Shown: one piece after another, positions 13,012 through 24,129 of the stretch
How positions within the stretch are numbered: position 1 is the first letter of the stretch
Layout: each line of letters starts with the position of its first letter
Assembly: GCA_008828725.1 (NCBI GenBank)
Contig: MEHQ01000433.1
Location: 1 to 64,000, forward strand
From: Saccharina japonica
Taxonomy: Eukaryota > Sar > Phaeophyceae > Laminariales > Laminariaceae
Length of the DNA: 64,000 bases
Direction of reading: 5' to 3'
Position numbers and translations under genes: made by a program
Notes under the pieces: generated by a model
The model's database searches: none
Told to the model about the DNA's origin: nothing
The model's input: only the letters and a program-made list of their open reading frames with translations

Positions 13012-16000
13012 GAGTTTGGGGGGGAGCCGCCTTGACCTCATTCGTGAATTATTTTTTGGAGAAAAAGTATAGAAATCGGGGAATGGGGTGTGTGGCAACG
13101 CTTGTGGTTCCAGGTTTTATGAGAACGGATGCATTTCGAAACATGCCCCAAAATACCGCTTAAAACACTCGTAACTCTTACCCTAATAAACCTAACCTCA
13201 ACCCCGATCTCGCCCCTACCAATATGAACTTTGTCTCGAAACAAATCAGGCGTTTTTTTTTTTTTTTTCGCGAAATTGGTCGACCACGATATAATTCATG
13301 TAATACAATATTCCTCGATTTTCATACTTTTATCCTAGATAACAATTCAGTGATGCAGTAAAGGCTACTGGTTGGAGAGGGGGGGGTGCTCATTATCAAG
13401 TACGGCCGAAGTCGTATGATTGTAGACCCTCGCATCCCTACAATGCCGGGACGAAGCATGTCGGGTTTTCACCGACCAGGCAAACATTGCTTGCACCAAG
13501 CGCGAAACGCCGTGAGGTGCAGGGGGGGGAGTCGCATAAAGAGTGAGCTGCATCCTACTAAGAACCGCTTATGAGGGGGGCTTTCTCGCATATGGACCAC
13601 AGCGTCGAGTTGCAGGGGGGGGGGGGGGGGGGGGGGGCCGGGCATAGACCCTCGCATCCCTACAATGAGGGTGGGGTGTACTTCATGTTCATGCATGGCC
13701 GTAGTCGTATGACCGTAGACCCTCGCACCCCTACAATGCCGGGACGGAGCATGTCGGGTTTCCACCGACCAGGCAGACACTGCTAAGTAGCACCAAGCGC
13801 GAAGCGCAGGGAGGTGTTCGGCGAGTCGGGGAGGGAGGAGGGGGGTTAGTCGTTTGTTGCTTGCCGTACCATTGACCCAAGCATCATCGCTTTCGAGACG
13901 GAGTGTGGGGAACAAGTTCCTGTATGACTTTTCGATATCTCTCATATACGACAATGTCCCGAAATATAACCACCTTTTATCCATTAACATTCGAATAAAA
14001 CGCTGTTTGTATTTCGGGACAGAGTGGCGTCAATTTTTTTTCGATACAACACAAGCCAGTTTCGACATTTCGATTAACCGTCGAAACTTTCGATAGATAT
14101 GTACGATCTTATGTATCCAACCACTGCTGCCGCTCTCGTTCGTTTTTCGTTGTATGGTTCGCTCCTGGTGTACGCGCAACGTGACAGACTTTCGTGAAGC
14201 AACACTTCTTGATGAAGAAGGTTGCGAGTAAGCCGACAACCGACGGTGGCACCGAGAACGTGACGGCCTACACCATGGGGGCACGAGCTGCCCTGGAGGT
14301 ACGAGATCGCACCCCCCCCCACCTCCCCGCCCGCCCAATCCATATGTGTATCTTGTTATTAATAGTCTTGGTATTTTATTATTTCTTCGTAGATTGTGTT
14401 TCGCCCAATCCATATTTTTGTTTTTTTCATCTTCTTAGTCTTGGTATTGGTATTTCTTTATGTTTTTTTGTTCTTTTGTTTGTTTTTCCCATCCCTTTTA
14501 GTGTCTTCGCCCTTCATCATCCTCCTGCTCTTTCCCTAGTCGTAACTCAGATGCGGGTTCACATGGTAAGGCTCCCCCCCCCCCCCAACCCCGGTACGCG
14601 CCTTGCAATTTTATCATTTTCATCTCGAGAAAGGTTTCAGCAAGTTCTTCCTTTGTCGATTCGCGTCGATTTGCATGTTGTATGTATATGTATAGTTATG
14701 TTTGTAAAAAAATCGCACTTTTCGCAACTTTTCTCTTCGCGCGAGCGCTGTTCGGCAAAACCCCAAGTACCCCGACACGGGAGGCCCGGCCAGACACATT
14801 GGTCGAGGTTTGAGCTCGATCCGAGCTCTGTAGCTCGCGTGGCGGGCGCTCAAAGTTTTTTTTCCCGCGGGAGTGGATAAGACGATTTCCCGGGTTCTCA
14901 GCATGAGGCCGTGTTTTGTACGTACGTGCCAGTAAATAATAATGTTCTGCTTTTAGATGTTGTCTGTTTTTTGCTCTCTCACATGCACACAGGCCAGAAA
15001 CATGTACCAGATAGACAACAGACAACATGCACAGAGCACGGCGTTACAGCGTTGTCGCCCACACCAGTAGGTAACATCGTGCGTGAGTAGCACATCCATC
15101 TGGGCTGTACTGCTGCTGTGGGTAGTTGTTTTATCGAAGGCTGCCGTCCGTAGTCCGCCACCTATCTTGCATTATTTGCTGTTGTGCTGTGTGTTTATGA
15201 CATATCCAGGGTCACTTTGGACCGAAATGTAAGGACCGTTTTTATTACGTGTGAGTACGGCAACTGTTATTATATTTCTGATGTTGCGGGTTTTTGCCCC
15301 AAGCACACCGCCAAACTTTTAGACATCAGATAACATGCAAAGAGAACACAAACAACACGTTGCAACCCCTCCCAGCAGCACAACCAGCAGCAGGCAACAT
15401 CACGCGCACCCATGTGGCGGGTCCGCGGTGTACTGCTGTGGCGCCAGCAGTAGTTGCTTTATCGGAGGCTATGGTCCGTCATCGGTCATCTCTACCTCTC
15501 TTCTTCTGCTGAGCTGCTGATGTGCATGTGTATGTGCGGTGTGTCACGCACTCACTGCTGTGCACACGCACGCCAGTAAAAACAACTAATTTGGCTCTTT
15601 GGTAATATGGTCAAATGAGTGCGATGCCCGGTTATTTGTTTGAAGTCGTGAGTTCGAGACTCTCGTTCATATATTTTCCCTTTTTTTTCACTTCAGTTTG
15701 TTTTATGTTTGTACACACTTACACACTACTGGATATCTTTCGAATCTCGTCATCTCGGGCGTCGTTCGAACAGTGAGTTAGGGGATAACAATGCACGGTG
15801 CGCCTTTCCACCCCGCATACCAAGGTCAAGTCATTTTCGGCCCGCAGACAAAGAGCAAGTAAATCCAAAGGCAAGTTCGGTAGGGTATACCGGTACCGGG
15901 GGTATATTTGTCGCGCGTACCGAACTTACCGAACTATCGGGTACCGGTATTGAAAAAGTACCGAACATACCGAAATATCAGGTACCGGTATTGAAAAAGT

Positions 16001-18372
16001 ACCGAACTTACCGAAGTGTCGGGTACCGGTATTGAAAAAATACCGAACTTACCGAAGTGCCGGGGACCGGTATTGAACAAATACCGAACTTACCGAAGTG
16101 CCGGGTACCGGTATTGAAAAAGTACCGAACTTACCGAAGTGTCAGGTACCGGTATTGGAAAAATACCGAACTTACCGAAGTGCCGGGTACCGGTATTGAA
16201 CAAATACCGAACTTACCGAAGTGTCGGGTACCGGTATTGAACAAATACCGAACTTACCGAAGTGTCGGGTACCGGTATTGAAAAAATACCGAACTTACCG
16301 AAGTGTCGGGTACAGGTATTGAAAAAATACCGAACTTACCCAAGTGTCAGGTACCGGTATTTTTTCCGAGGAAATACCCCCGGTATACTTCGGTATGTAC
16401 CCTACCGAATATACTCTAAATACATGACATTGTGTACTCGTATATAGCAACAGCAAACAGATGGCTGCGGCAACGGCGGACAAAACGGCAATGCCCCCGC
16501 CCCCATCCCAACCTCGTAGCAAGCGGCAGCACGGTTAGCAGCAGCCCCAGCCCCACAGCAAGAACAACAACAGAACACCGCAGCAGAGAGGCAGGAGCAG
16601 CAGCTTCTACTTGGGCAATGTGCTGCTGCTGTGGGCTTTACTGCTTTATATTTGCAATATATTTTATACAGTCCACGCTTGCCACTGCCATCGAGTGCAA
16701 CGCTTGAAGCTCGTTCTATACCCCAACCTCCCAACTTCGAAGCTCGGTATACGGTTGAGATCATCGGCGACCTCGCGTTGTGCTGCTGCCGCTGCTGCTG
16801 TTACATCAGCGTTTGAATATAATTACAGCAGCGATGGACTCGAGATGTCAAGTTCGTATAGAGGATGCATGATACGAGTATTTTCTCAGGCGAGCAGTCG
16901 AAACATCTCCTACCACACGCAGAGCGTGCCGTAGCACCGCCTCGGCAGCACCTCGAGCTCCAACGGCGCGAGTTGGTGATAATATCAGCTATCCTTTCGC
17001 TCCGTACTCTCTGTGGCTGTTGTGTTGTGTCTACAGCCATGCATGGTGGGTGTGATATGAGTGCGTTGCGTCACTCCAGCACCAAGGACCAGATACATAT
17101 CATACGTAAGTAATTAATGTAGAGAAGACTGCCGCTGCTGCTGCCACAAACAGATGCATAATGTGTGTCCGTATTGCATACATACCCGATTCCCCGGTAT
17201 CGAGGCCGCACCGATCGCCGCCGGTCTTATGGTCGAGGGTATACCGGTACCGAGGGTATATTCGGGTAGGCGTACCGAACTTACCGAAGTGTCGGGCACC
17301 GGTATTGAGGCCATAACGAACTTACCGAAGTGTCGGGCACCGGTATTGAGGCCATAACGAACTTACCGAAGTGTCGGGCACCGGTATTGAGGCCATAACG
17401 AACTTACCGAAGTGTCGGGCACCGGTATTGAGGCCATAACGAACTTACCGAAGTGTTCGGTAGGGTATCGATCCCGGTACCGAACAAATACCGGTACCCC
17501 CGGTATTGCGGTCGAGGGTATACCGGTACCTGGGGGTATATTTGGGCGAGCGTACCGAACTTACCGAAGTGTCAGGTACCGGTATTGGAAAAATACCGAA
17601 CTTACCGAAGTGTCGGGGACCGGGAACGAGGCCATACCGAACTTACCGAAGTGTCGGGGACCGGGAACGAGGCCATACCGAACTTACCGAAGTGTCGGGG
17701 ACCGGGAACGAGGCCATACCGAACTTACCGAAGTGTCGGGTACCGGTATTTACCGAGAAAATACCCCCGGTATACTTCGGTACGTACCCTACCGAACACA
17801 CGTTTGTAAATTTCTATCCCCCACTAAAAGCAGTCATTTTCGGCCCTGACACAAAAAATACGTCAATAATTTCGACCCTCCCCACCAAAACCAGGCCGAT
17901 TTCGAACCCAACACAAAAACCAAATCATGTTTGATCCCCCGCATAAAACCATGATAATTTCGACCCTAACACTGAAATCGAGTCTATTTTGATCCCCTTC
18001 AAGAACCAAGTCAACTGTGGTGCCCCTACGCACAGCAAAGACATACATAAACACATTGACAAACTTAATATAATGTTTGGCGGAATCGTTAGGAAAATCT
18101 ATTACATATACGCAGTCAATAGTGAGGGTTCCACGCTATTTCCAAGTATTTTTATCTCCAAAAGTGCGCAGGTCATCTGATACAGTTCTAAAAAATAGTA
18201 TGCATGTACCCTGCATGTACGGTAATATGCAGATAATTCATGACGTCGTACTATGATAGTCATATGCATGCGTAGCATACAATATCGCATGCTGTAGTAG
18301 GTTTTCAATCCGTTATTGCGCCACTCCCCTGGGCACGTCCCGGAGGGGAACCTTGTAATATGTATGCATGGT

Positions 18373-18417
<45 letters not shown>

Positions 18418-18626
18418 CCCTGCATGGCATATCTGCTTTAATCTCTCTTTTGGCGACAAAATCCTCATAAAACACACACACACAGACACACACACCCAGA
18501 CACACACATCTGTGAGATCGAGGATTTTATCGAAACTCATCTTTGCAACCTGAGTGGGATACTTCCATCGCGCGAACGGAACTACGGGTTTTGAGGGGAA
18601 CACAATCTGACATCTGTGGGCATGGT

Positions 18627-18691
<65 letters not shown>

Positions 18692-20615
18692 AATCTCTTT
18701 TTTGGCGACAAAATCTTCATCAACGAGTATGCTATTATGTACATAGGAGACCGCGGTTTTTAACCCCTTGACTGGCCGCCCCCTACACTAAAAGCAGTAT
18801 AATAAGGCCGAAATAAGGCTTGACGCACCCTCTCCCCCCCAAAAAAAACGGGTCTCCTTCCGAGTATGTAACATGTTTGTACGAGAGCGCCGCCCCCCCC
18901 AGATGTGGTATGCATTGTTTCTGCTTGAACTCCTTTTTTACATTACACCTTTTTTTGGCTTCACACTGGTCATCAGTAAGATTATATATACTTGGTATAG
19001 GAGACCGCTGATTGACCCCTTGACTGACCGCTCCACTTACACTAAAAGCAGTATAATAAGGCCGAAATAGAACTTGACGCACCCCGGAAAAAAACGGGCC
19101 TCCTTCCGAGTATGTATCATGTTTGTACGAGAGCGCCGCTCCGGCAGGGTTGGTATGCATGGTTTCTTCTTTGACTCCAGGTAATATGTAATATGTAATA
19201 ATATCCCGTGGTAGGTTTTGTTTCGCCCAATCCATATATATATTATTCATCTTCGGTATATTTTTTTGGTTACACACTGGTCATCAATAAGATTATATGA
19301 ATATAATATATATACGAGCAGGAGACCGCGGTTTGACCCCTAGACTGACCGCTCCCCCTAGACTAAAAGCAGTATAATAAGGCCGAAATAGGACTTGACG
19401 CACCCCCCCCCAAAAAAAACGAGTCTCCTTCCGAGTATGTAACATGTTTCTACGAGAGCGCCGCTCCGGCAGGGTTGGTATGCATGGTTTCTTCTTTGAC
19501 TCCAGGTAATATGTAATATGTAATAATATATTTATGTACCAGGAACATTTACATCCATGGTATTTCACGGGTATGAGGTATATTTCAGCAGTACATACGA
19601 TACACGATACATAATTAATTTTGTAGACCGTTATATAGGGGCATTAAATAATTGATACTACTATTTCAAGACATTCATTAATTTTAACTCAAGATAGAGA
19701 CAATATGCACAGAACAAAAACTTTCCCGGCGCAACTGCCCACTACCATCTGCGAGACCCACACAGTTAGAGGCGGGGTGTACTAAAACCAAGTAAAATGA
19801 AAATACGATCTTATTATTTGTTTTCAAGTCGCCTTTCGTATTATCGTCCAGAAATCCCACCGCACTGCTGTGGTTTGTTTTCCTTCCCTTTCCTTTTTTT
19901 TTTTTGAACGTTTTTTGGTGTGTGGAGTTTGGTGCCGTTTTGGTGGTTCGGTCGAAAACCCCCCAAGGGTACGAATAGGTGAAATACGTTTCTTAGTATA
20001 AAATATTAGGTATTCTTATTCTCATTTTTGCATTCCGAATAACGTATCGTACATACTGCATTCCGACTTGAACCGACTATTTTTCTTCTGCCTGAAACAC
20101 CGCGCCTGACTGCATTCCGACTTGAGCCGACTATTTTTCTTCTGCCTGAAATACCGCGCCTGAAAATACCGCAGTCATGCTTACGGGGGGAACATACAGT
20201 AGTAATCATGACCAAATATGCTTGGTAAAAATACTGGAATATATAGGTTTTAGTGTACCTGATGGGTCCTGATTCATGACCAAATATGCTTACAGTAGTA
20301 AGAATACTGGAATATACGAAGTATAGGTTTTATTGTACCTGATGGGTCCTGATTTTCATGGTCACCCCCCCCCCTCGTGTACAAATACTCCTTCTTATCA
20401 CTCTGAATCAACAGATATCCATACTGACCTTTTTTGTTTCCCTTGCTGTTACCGTTTCGGATGGGTTTTTTGTTTGGGCCGGTCAGGTTGGAAACATGCA
20501 GCTGGTGACCCTCATGGCGGAGACCATGGGGAACTCGGTCGACCCATCCTCGCTCGTGGGGATGGACGACGACGCAGGGGCGGGCCTCAGCCAAGCCGCC
20601 ACACAGCCAGAGTGA
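9274..20615 (+). CDS. NSE3 / MAGE homology-domain protein, SMC5/6 complex subunit
   Basis: Seven exons join in phase to give 277 aa: 9274-9318, 9886-9973, 10709-10908, 12150-12311, 12858-12956, 14188-14298 and 20487-20615. Every intron is GT-AG. Residues 32-111 form the first winged helix (ELVKSMMRFLVMKG, then VLMYVLKKAARLIENAVGF and VYYVVNAL). Residues 112-235 form the second (GLLTMVLCVIYC, VTEDELFKKL, FVKQHFLMKKV, MGARAALE). This order and spacing are those of the MAGE homology domain. Outside mammals the single family member is NSE3, which bridges NSE1 and NSE4 in the SMC5/6 complex that acts in DNA repair in the nucleus. The length fits NSE3 (about 300 aa). ATG 9274 was chosen because it has a good context (AAGATGG) and no earlier in-frame ATG follows the stop at 9205. 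An upstream exon spliced at 9208 is possible. Intron 6 is 6.2 kb and repeat-filled. Confidence 0.9.
10078..10150. mobile_element. Short Stowaway-like palindromic MITE (NSE3 intron 2)
   Basis: Inverted ends of the type TGTCCCCGAAGTATAATCAT and GATTATGTTTCGGGACA enclose a small loop. It belongs to the family with ends CTGTCCCGAAATATAA. Other copies lie at 13,954-14,022, 22,453-22,526, 28,091-28,240, 38,455-38,527 and 61,762-61,840. Confidence 0.7.
10200..10345 (-). repeat. G-tract dispersed repeat, partial copy
   Basis: Poly(C) runs are followed by a fragment with CGACTACGGCCATGCA and GAAGTACACACCTCC. This is the end of the dispersed repeat best seen at 21,903-22,160, here in reverse orientation and truncated. 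Confidence 0.65.
10496..10690. repeat. CCCCAC/CACACC simple-sequence tract before exon 3 of NSE3
   Basis: Nearly 200 bp of C and A with little else, directly upstream of the splice acceptor at 10,707-10,708. It may serve as an extended polypyrimidine-like tract. It also creates a proline/threonine-rich false reading frame that runs into the exon. Confidence 0.75.
11351..11445. mobile_element. 95-bp palindromic MITE (CCCTTTTAGAACTGCAG family)
   Basis: The ends ACCCTTTTAGGACT and AGTCCTATGAGGGT are inverted copies, and the interior again pairs (CCCGTTTTGGGGAC with GTCCCCAAAACGGG). Near-identical elements lie at 48,604-48,699 and 59,039-59,134, with a diverged sister family at 20,755-20,850, 21,117-21,203, 29,626-29,719, 54,341-54,428 and 56,031-56,117. 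The flanks read TA/TTAA. Confidence 0.8.
12353..12735. repeat. CTCCCT / CCCTA-type microsatellite in NSE3 intron 4
   Basis: CTCCCTCC repeats to about 12,410 give way to imperfect CCCTA pentamers with CTCTA and TTCTA variants to about 12,735. It looks telomere-like but is a degenerate pentamer inside an intron, flanked on both sides by exons of one gene. Confidence 0.9.
12980..13010. repeat. 31-nt poly(G) run
   Basis: An uninterrupted G homopolymer starting 24 bp after the donor of NSE3 exon 5. Runs of this length are common in this window next to one dispersed repeat family. Length should be treated as approximate in any assembly. Confidence 0.85.
13378..13905 (+). repeat. Two tandem copies of the G-tract dispersed repeat
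   Basis: Copy one spans 13,378-13,575 and copy two about 13,613-13,850, followed by a variant with TTGTTGCTTGCC. Shared landmarks in order are a poly(G) run, GTCGTATGA, AGACCCTCGCATCCCTACAA, TGCCGGGACGGAGCA, ACCGACCAGGCA, GCACCAAGCGCGAA and AAGAACCGCTT. The poly(G) run always sits at the same end. Confidence 0.85.
13954..14022. mobile_element. Stowaway-like MITE
   Basis: About 70 bp with ends TGTCCCGAAATATAACCACC and TTGTATTTCGGGACA in inverted orientation. The ends are strikingly similar to the GTCCCAAAATATAAG termini of plant Stowaway/Tc1-type MITEs. Confidence 0.75.
14490..14680 (-). mobile_element. SINE-like element, degenerate copy
   Basis: It shares CCTAGTCGTAACTCAGATGC, a pyrimidine-rich block, a CTCGAGAAAGGTTTCAGCA-type block and CGATTCGCGTCGA with the better copy at 55,608-55,925. 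Its tRNA-like head is missing or unrecognisable. Confidence 0.55.
15876..16409. repeat. 41-bp minisatellite bounded by inverted ends
   Basis: About ten copies of a 41-bp unit (ACCGAACTTACCGAAGTGTC plus GGGTACCGGTATTGAAAAAAT) are bracketed by TTCGGTAGGGTATACCGG on the left and its inverse, ending GTACCCTACCGAA, on the right. The unit length is not a multiple of three. Reading frames therefore shift from copy to copy, and the apparent Tyr/Arg-rich peptides are not real proteins. Confidence 0.9.
17236..17796. repeat. Second 41-bp minisatellite of the same family
   Basis: Four to five units of the form CGAACTTACCGAAGTGTCGG plus GCACCGGTATTGAGGCCATAA are followed at about 17,456 by an internal copy of the element end. 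Two further unit variants follow, one of them repeated three times. The right end (GGTATACTTCGGTA through CCCTACCGAA) matches the element at 15,876-16,409. Units are homogeneous within the block but differ from the first block. Confidence 0.9.
18298..18730. repeat. Duplicated segment with 43- and 59-nt poly(C) runs
   Basis: Poly(C) runs at 18,374-18,416 and 18,628-18,686 each follow CATGGTA. Each is followed within 30 bp by TTAATCTC and TTTTGGCGACAAAATC. This is a direct duplication of a poly(C)-bearing fragment inside NSE3 intron 6. A CA/GACA microsatellite lies at 18,472-18,510. Confidence 0.85.
18747..19530. repeat. Three tandem copies of a ~260-320 bp unit
   Basis: Copies begin near 18,747, 19,003 and 19,320. 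Each contains GGAGACCGCG (or GCTG), ACTAAAAGCAGTATAATAAG, GGCCGAAATA, a C/A run, TCTCCTTCCGAGTATGTA and GAGAGCGCCGC. All lie in NSE3 intron 6 and carry no gene. Confidence 0.8.
20058..20360. repeat. Two adjacent short tandem duplications near the end of NSE3 intron 6
   Basis: TGCATTCCGACTTG through CACCGCGCCTGA is duplicated at 20,058-20,165. ATGACCAAATATGCTT through GATGGGTCCTGATT is duplicated at 20,208-20,360. They sit about 130 bp upstream of the last NSE3 exon. Confidence 0.75.
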
Positions 20616-20989
20616 CGAGAGATTTTTACGCCTATACTGCTGTTTGTGCATGCTTCTTTCTTTTTTTCGTGTTTTTTCCCGTTTTTTTCTTGTTTTGTTT
20701 TTTTAGCTTATAGCCCCTAACCCCATTCAGAACTGAAAAAAATGTCCCACCATAGCCCCTTCAACCCATTCAGAACTGAAAAAAAAAATTCCACTCTAAT
20801 TCCAAGTAGTTTTTACCCAAATCCGTGGGACCAGTTCTTAAGGGGTTGAGAAACGGCAACCTTTTTTTTTTCTTTTCAGGGCATACCTGGTCGTGTATAC
20901 ATATGCACTAACTACTTGGGAATGGTGTGGGACCTTTTTTTCTCAGTGGTGTGAGGGTTGAGGGGGTGGTGGTTCGTTCTTTTCGCGTT

Positions 20990-21420
20990 GAAACGGTGAT
21001 AAGTGCCCCTGTGCCGTGAGGCCGTTGATTGGTCAACGCGGGACGAAAAATTGACATCAGTGGGACCAATCAGGATGGGTGTGACCGTTGATTGGCCCAA
21101 ACGAGTGAGAAACGTCTTAACCTCTTAAGAACTGGTCCCATGAATTTGGGGACAAACTACTTGGAATTAGTGTGGACTGCTTTTTTCAGTTCTGAATGGG
21201 TTAAGAATCGGTCCAATCAGGATGGGTATGGCCATTGTTTGGCCAACGCGTGATGATAATTTTTGTTCAATCTGGCCAACCGGGGTGAGTGTGACCGTTA
21301 ATTGGCCAAACGCGCGGCGAACATGCTGCGACCCAATCAGGATGGCTGAGACCGTTGATTGGCCAACGCGTGATGAAGATTTGTATCATTCCGACCAATC
21401 AGGATGGGGTGGACCGACCA
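20990..21420. repeat. ATTGG/CCAAT-containing tandem repeat, interrupted by a MITE
   Basis: GTTGATTGGCCAACGCG-type blocks (21,023, 21,083, 21,230, 21,296, 21,352) alternate with ACCAATCAGGATGGG blocks (21,063, 21,211, 21,331, 21,395), about 60-70 bp per unit. A 90-bp palindromic element at 21,117-21,203 has inserted in the middle. Both strands thus carry dense CCAAT-box cores. Confidence 0.8.
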
Positions 21421-21902
21421 CCTACGTATTCACACGTAGTTTTATTTCAGAGGGGAAAGCTGGCCCTAGTTGCAAGACGGAGATGCAACGGAATTTAGAG
21501 ACGGGCGTGTGTGGTCAATTCCGATCTTGCACATGGGCACAGACCAACCCGACCCCAGCCCTAACCCTAGCAGCGACCCTTTGGGGGGCTGAGGTCTACA
21601 GGGACGGTCGTGCGACTCCGCAGTGTGTGTTGGTAGCGTTCTTCCCAAAAATTGAACCGGGCAGCCGAAAGATCAGCCTTGAGCAATGAGAATAACATCC
21701 GTCACGAAATTCGTTGCATCCCCGTCCTGCATTTAGGGCGAGTCCTGAGGGGAGGGCTGTCGCCCTGACCCGGGCGGCGCGATAAGAGCAAAAGGCGGGA
21801 CCAAATAGTTGAGGGGGGGGGAGGGGAGGGGGATCCCCTACTGTGTGTATCCTTGCAGTGTAACCGTGTGTGTAATAACCATTTTAGTAGGGGTACGATG
21901 AT

Positions 21903-22160
21903 ACAAAAGGAGGGGTGGGGGTGGAGGGGGTGGAGGTGTACTCATGTCGTGCATGGCCATAGTCGTATTGCCTTCGTTAGGACCCTATAATAGCACCCCT
22001 ACAATGCCGGGACGGAGCACGTCGGGTTTTCACTGACCAGGCGGGCGTTGCTTGCACCAAGCACGAAGCGCCGTGGGGTGTTGGGCGAGTCGCATGAAGG
22101 GTGGGCTACATCCTACTAAGAACCCCGCCTCTGAGGCGGGGTTGGGAGGGGGGGGGTCAG
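21903..22160 (+). repeat. G-tract dispersed repeat, full copy
   Basis: In order: a G-rich tract, TGTACTCATGTCGTGCATGG, GTCGTATTG, CCCCTACAATGCCGGGACGG, GTTTTCACTGACCAGGCG, TTGCTTGCACCAAGC, GGCGAGTCGCATGAAGGGTG, CTACATCCTACTAAGAACC and a CCGCCTCTGAGGCGG palindrome, then G-rich again. This is the clearest reference copy of the family. Confidence 0.85.
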
Positions 22161-23787
22161 GGCGGAGAGGTAGAAGCACGGCTATGCACATTTGATTTGA
22201 TTTTTGCCTGCTTGTTTTGTTTTTTTTAGTTTTCGTTTTGTTTTTTTGTTAGCGAGGGATTTTTGTCTTTGTGCCCTGGCGAGGCGTTTTTGCGCGGCGG
22301 GTGGTTGTATAGTATATAGCGTAAAAATATATCTAGCCGTTCGTTTTTTTGGTTCGCTCGCTGAATTTCGTGCCGATGCCGCGAGCTTATTGTGCTGTAG
22401 ATGTACGTTTCGTAGCGCTTACAGTACGTAGTATTAAACGCATGTACCAGGGCTGTCCGGAAATGTAATCACCGTTTGATAATGACCACCCATCACAGTC
22501 CAAACGGTGTTTATGTATCCGGCCAAAGCGGTATACAGTAGTAGGTGGCCCCTATTTAAGGGACCACTCACAGTGCGTTCGAGATTGGAGGTCTCTTATA
22601 CACCACCGTCCCTTTTATCAGAATGGGTTCTGGCGGCCCCTTTTTACAGTCAGTATTCTGGACAAGAATGGTGGGCGAAAAATGAGGCCCCTTATATACC
22701 GTTGTTCCCTTATCGCGGGCAGGGTAGGGTCCCTTAATGGGGGTCCATACCTACTGCGGTGTGAAGCAATGGTAGACAAATATGTCGGGAGACATGTCAA
22801 GCAAGGCAAAACATGCGCTGTCAAGGGTGTAGGGCCGAAGTGTTCCACACTAAAACCTAGTAGTTTGGTGTCTGTCAAGGCAAAGCTGCCGTCTGACATC
22901 TTTGATGGTAGGGAGAAGAGGGGTGGGGTGTAACGCTTCAAACGACCAGGCGTACTTGCTTAACGACCAGGGACTTTTCCACCTATCATAAGTTCCATAT
23001 TAAAAAAATGAACAATCTGGAAGCTGCGGCCACGAAGTGTCTTTTCTTTCTCTCGTCAATGAGCGGCAGCTATTATATATTACACTCAGCTACGAAGCAA
23101 ATATGTATGAGTTTCGACGAAATCCTCGATCTCACAGCTGGTTTTTTTTTTAATTTTTTTAATATATACTTCGTATACGAATGTGAAAGTTAAGAAAAAT
23201 TGGCTTGATTTTTACACTACCCCGTGTAACGTAAGAAAAACACACGTTTTTGTAGTGATGTTCATAGTGTAGGAAACACCATACCTCAACATAAGAATAA
23301 GAACTTGAGCCTGGCCCAGCGTAAATGCGTTTTTACGTGGGATCGTGTCGCGTTCGTACTGGTGATGTGGTAATGTTGTATATGACCCTATACGAGCAGT
23401 TTTGAACTTTTGCGTGCGGGCGTTTGTAGGAGTGCCGTGCATATCTTTGTTGTCTGCTGCCTGCTGCTGCGGCTGCTGCTTTTGCTGTGGTCGTCTCGGC
23501 TTGATTATTTTTCGGCAGTCTCTCTTTCCCGATAACATGATGCCACAGCACAAAAAAAAGAACTACCAATGCACGCGAGCGTTTTTGTTTTTAATTCCCC
23601 CGGTGAAGTGTGCACTTACTTTGTTCTCGCCGTATAATATGATACGAGTAATTTGTTTTCCATTATCTTGTTCCCACTCTCTTTCTTTACCGGTATACAG
23701 TCGTACAGCCAGAGAGGGGATTCGGAGACCAGCAAGAACACTAAAAATCAATCTGCTTCGTACGTACGATGAGTACAAGGAGGGTCA

Positions 23788-23965
23788 CCCCCCCTCCCCC
23801 CGCAACAACACCCCACGGTGCTTCGCAAAGCTTGGTGCAAGAAATGCCTGCCTTGGTTGGTGAAAACCCAAAACGTGTGCTCCGTCCCCCGGTATTATTG
23901 TAAGGATGCGAGGAGGGTCTTTGGTCATACGACTATATGTACGGCCCATGCTCGACATGCGGCTA
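23788..23965 (-). repeat. G-tract dispersed repeat, reverse copy
   Basis: A C-rich run is followed by CTTGGTGCAAGAAATGCCTG, TTGGTGAAAACCC, TGTGCTCCGTCCCCCGG and AGGATGCGAGGAGGGTC. These are reverse-strand landmarks of the family at 21,903-22,160. The outer ends are altered. Confidence 0.7.
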
Positions 23966-24129
23966 ATGGGATTCCTCCCACGGTATACCGTAAACGGGTT
24001 GCGGTAAGTCTTTGCCTTCTGAGGCAATATTTTGTGACTGACTATCAGTGTACTCCTCAAGTGATCAACTACCGGGGGGTCGGTATGATTTTTTTCCCCC
24101 GGGGTATACGTTTTTTTTAGGGCTATCAA

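Noticed and set aside
15590..15680. tRNA-like sequence with a GAGTTCGAGACTC T-arm
   Set aside because: No acceptor or anticodon stem can be formed. At most it is a SINE head relic.
15925..17760. CRISPR-like regularly spaced repeats
   Set aside because: The 41-bp units are directly contiguous with no unique spacers, and the genome is eukaryotic.
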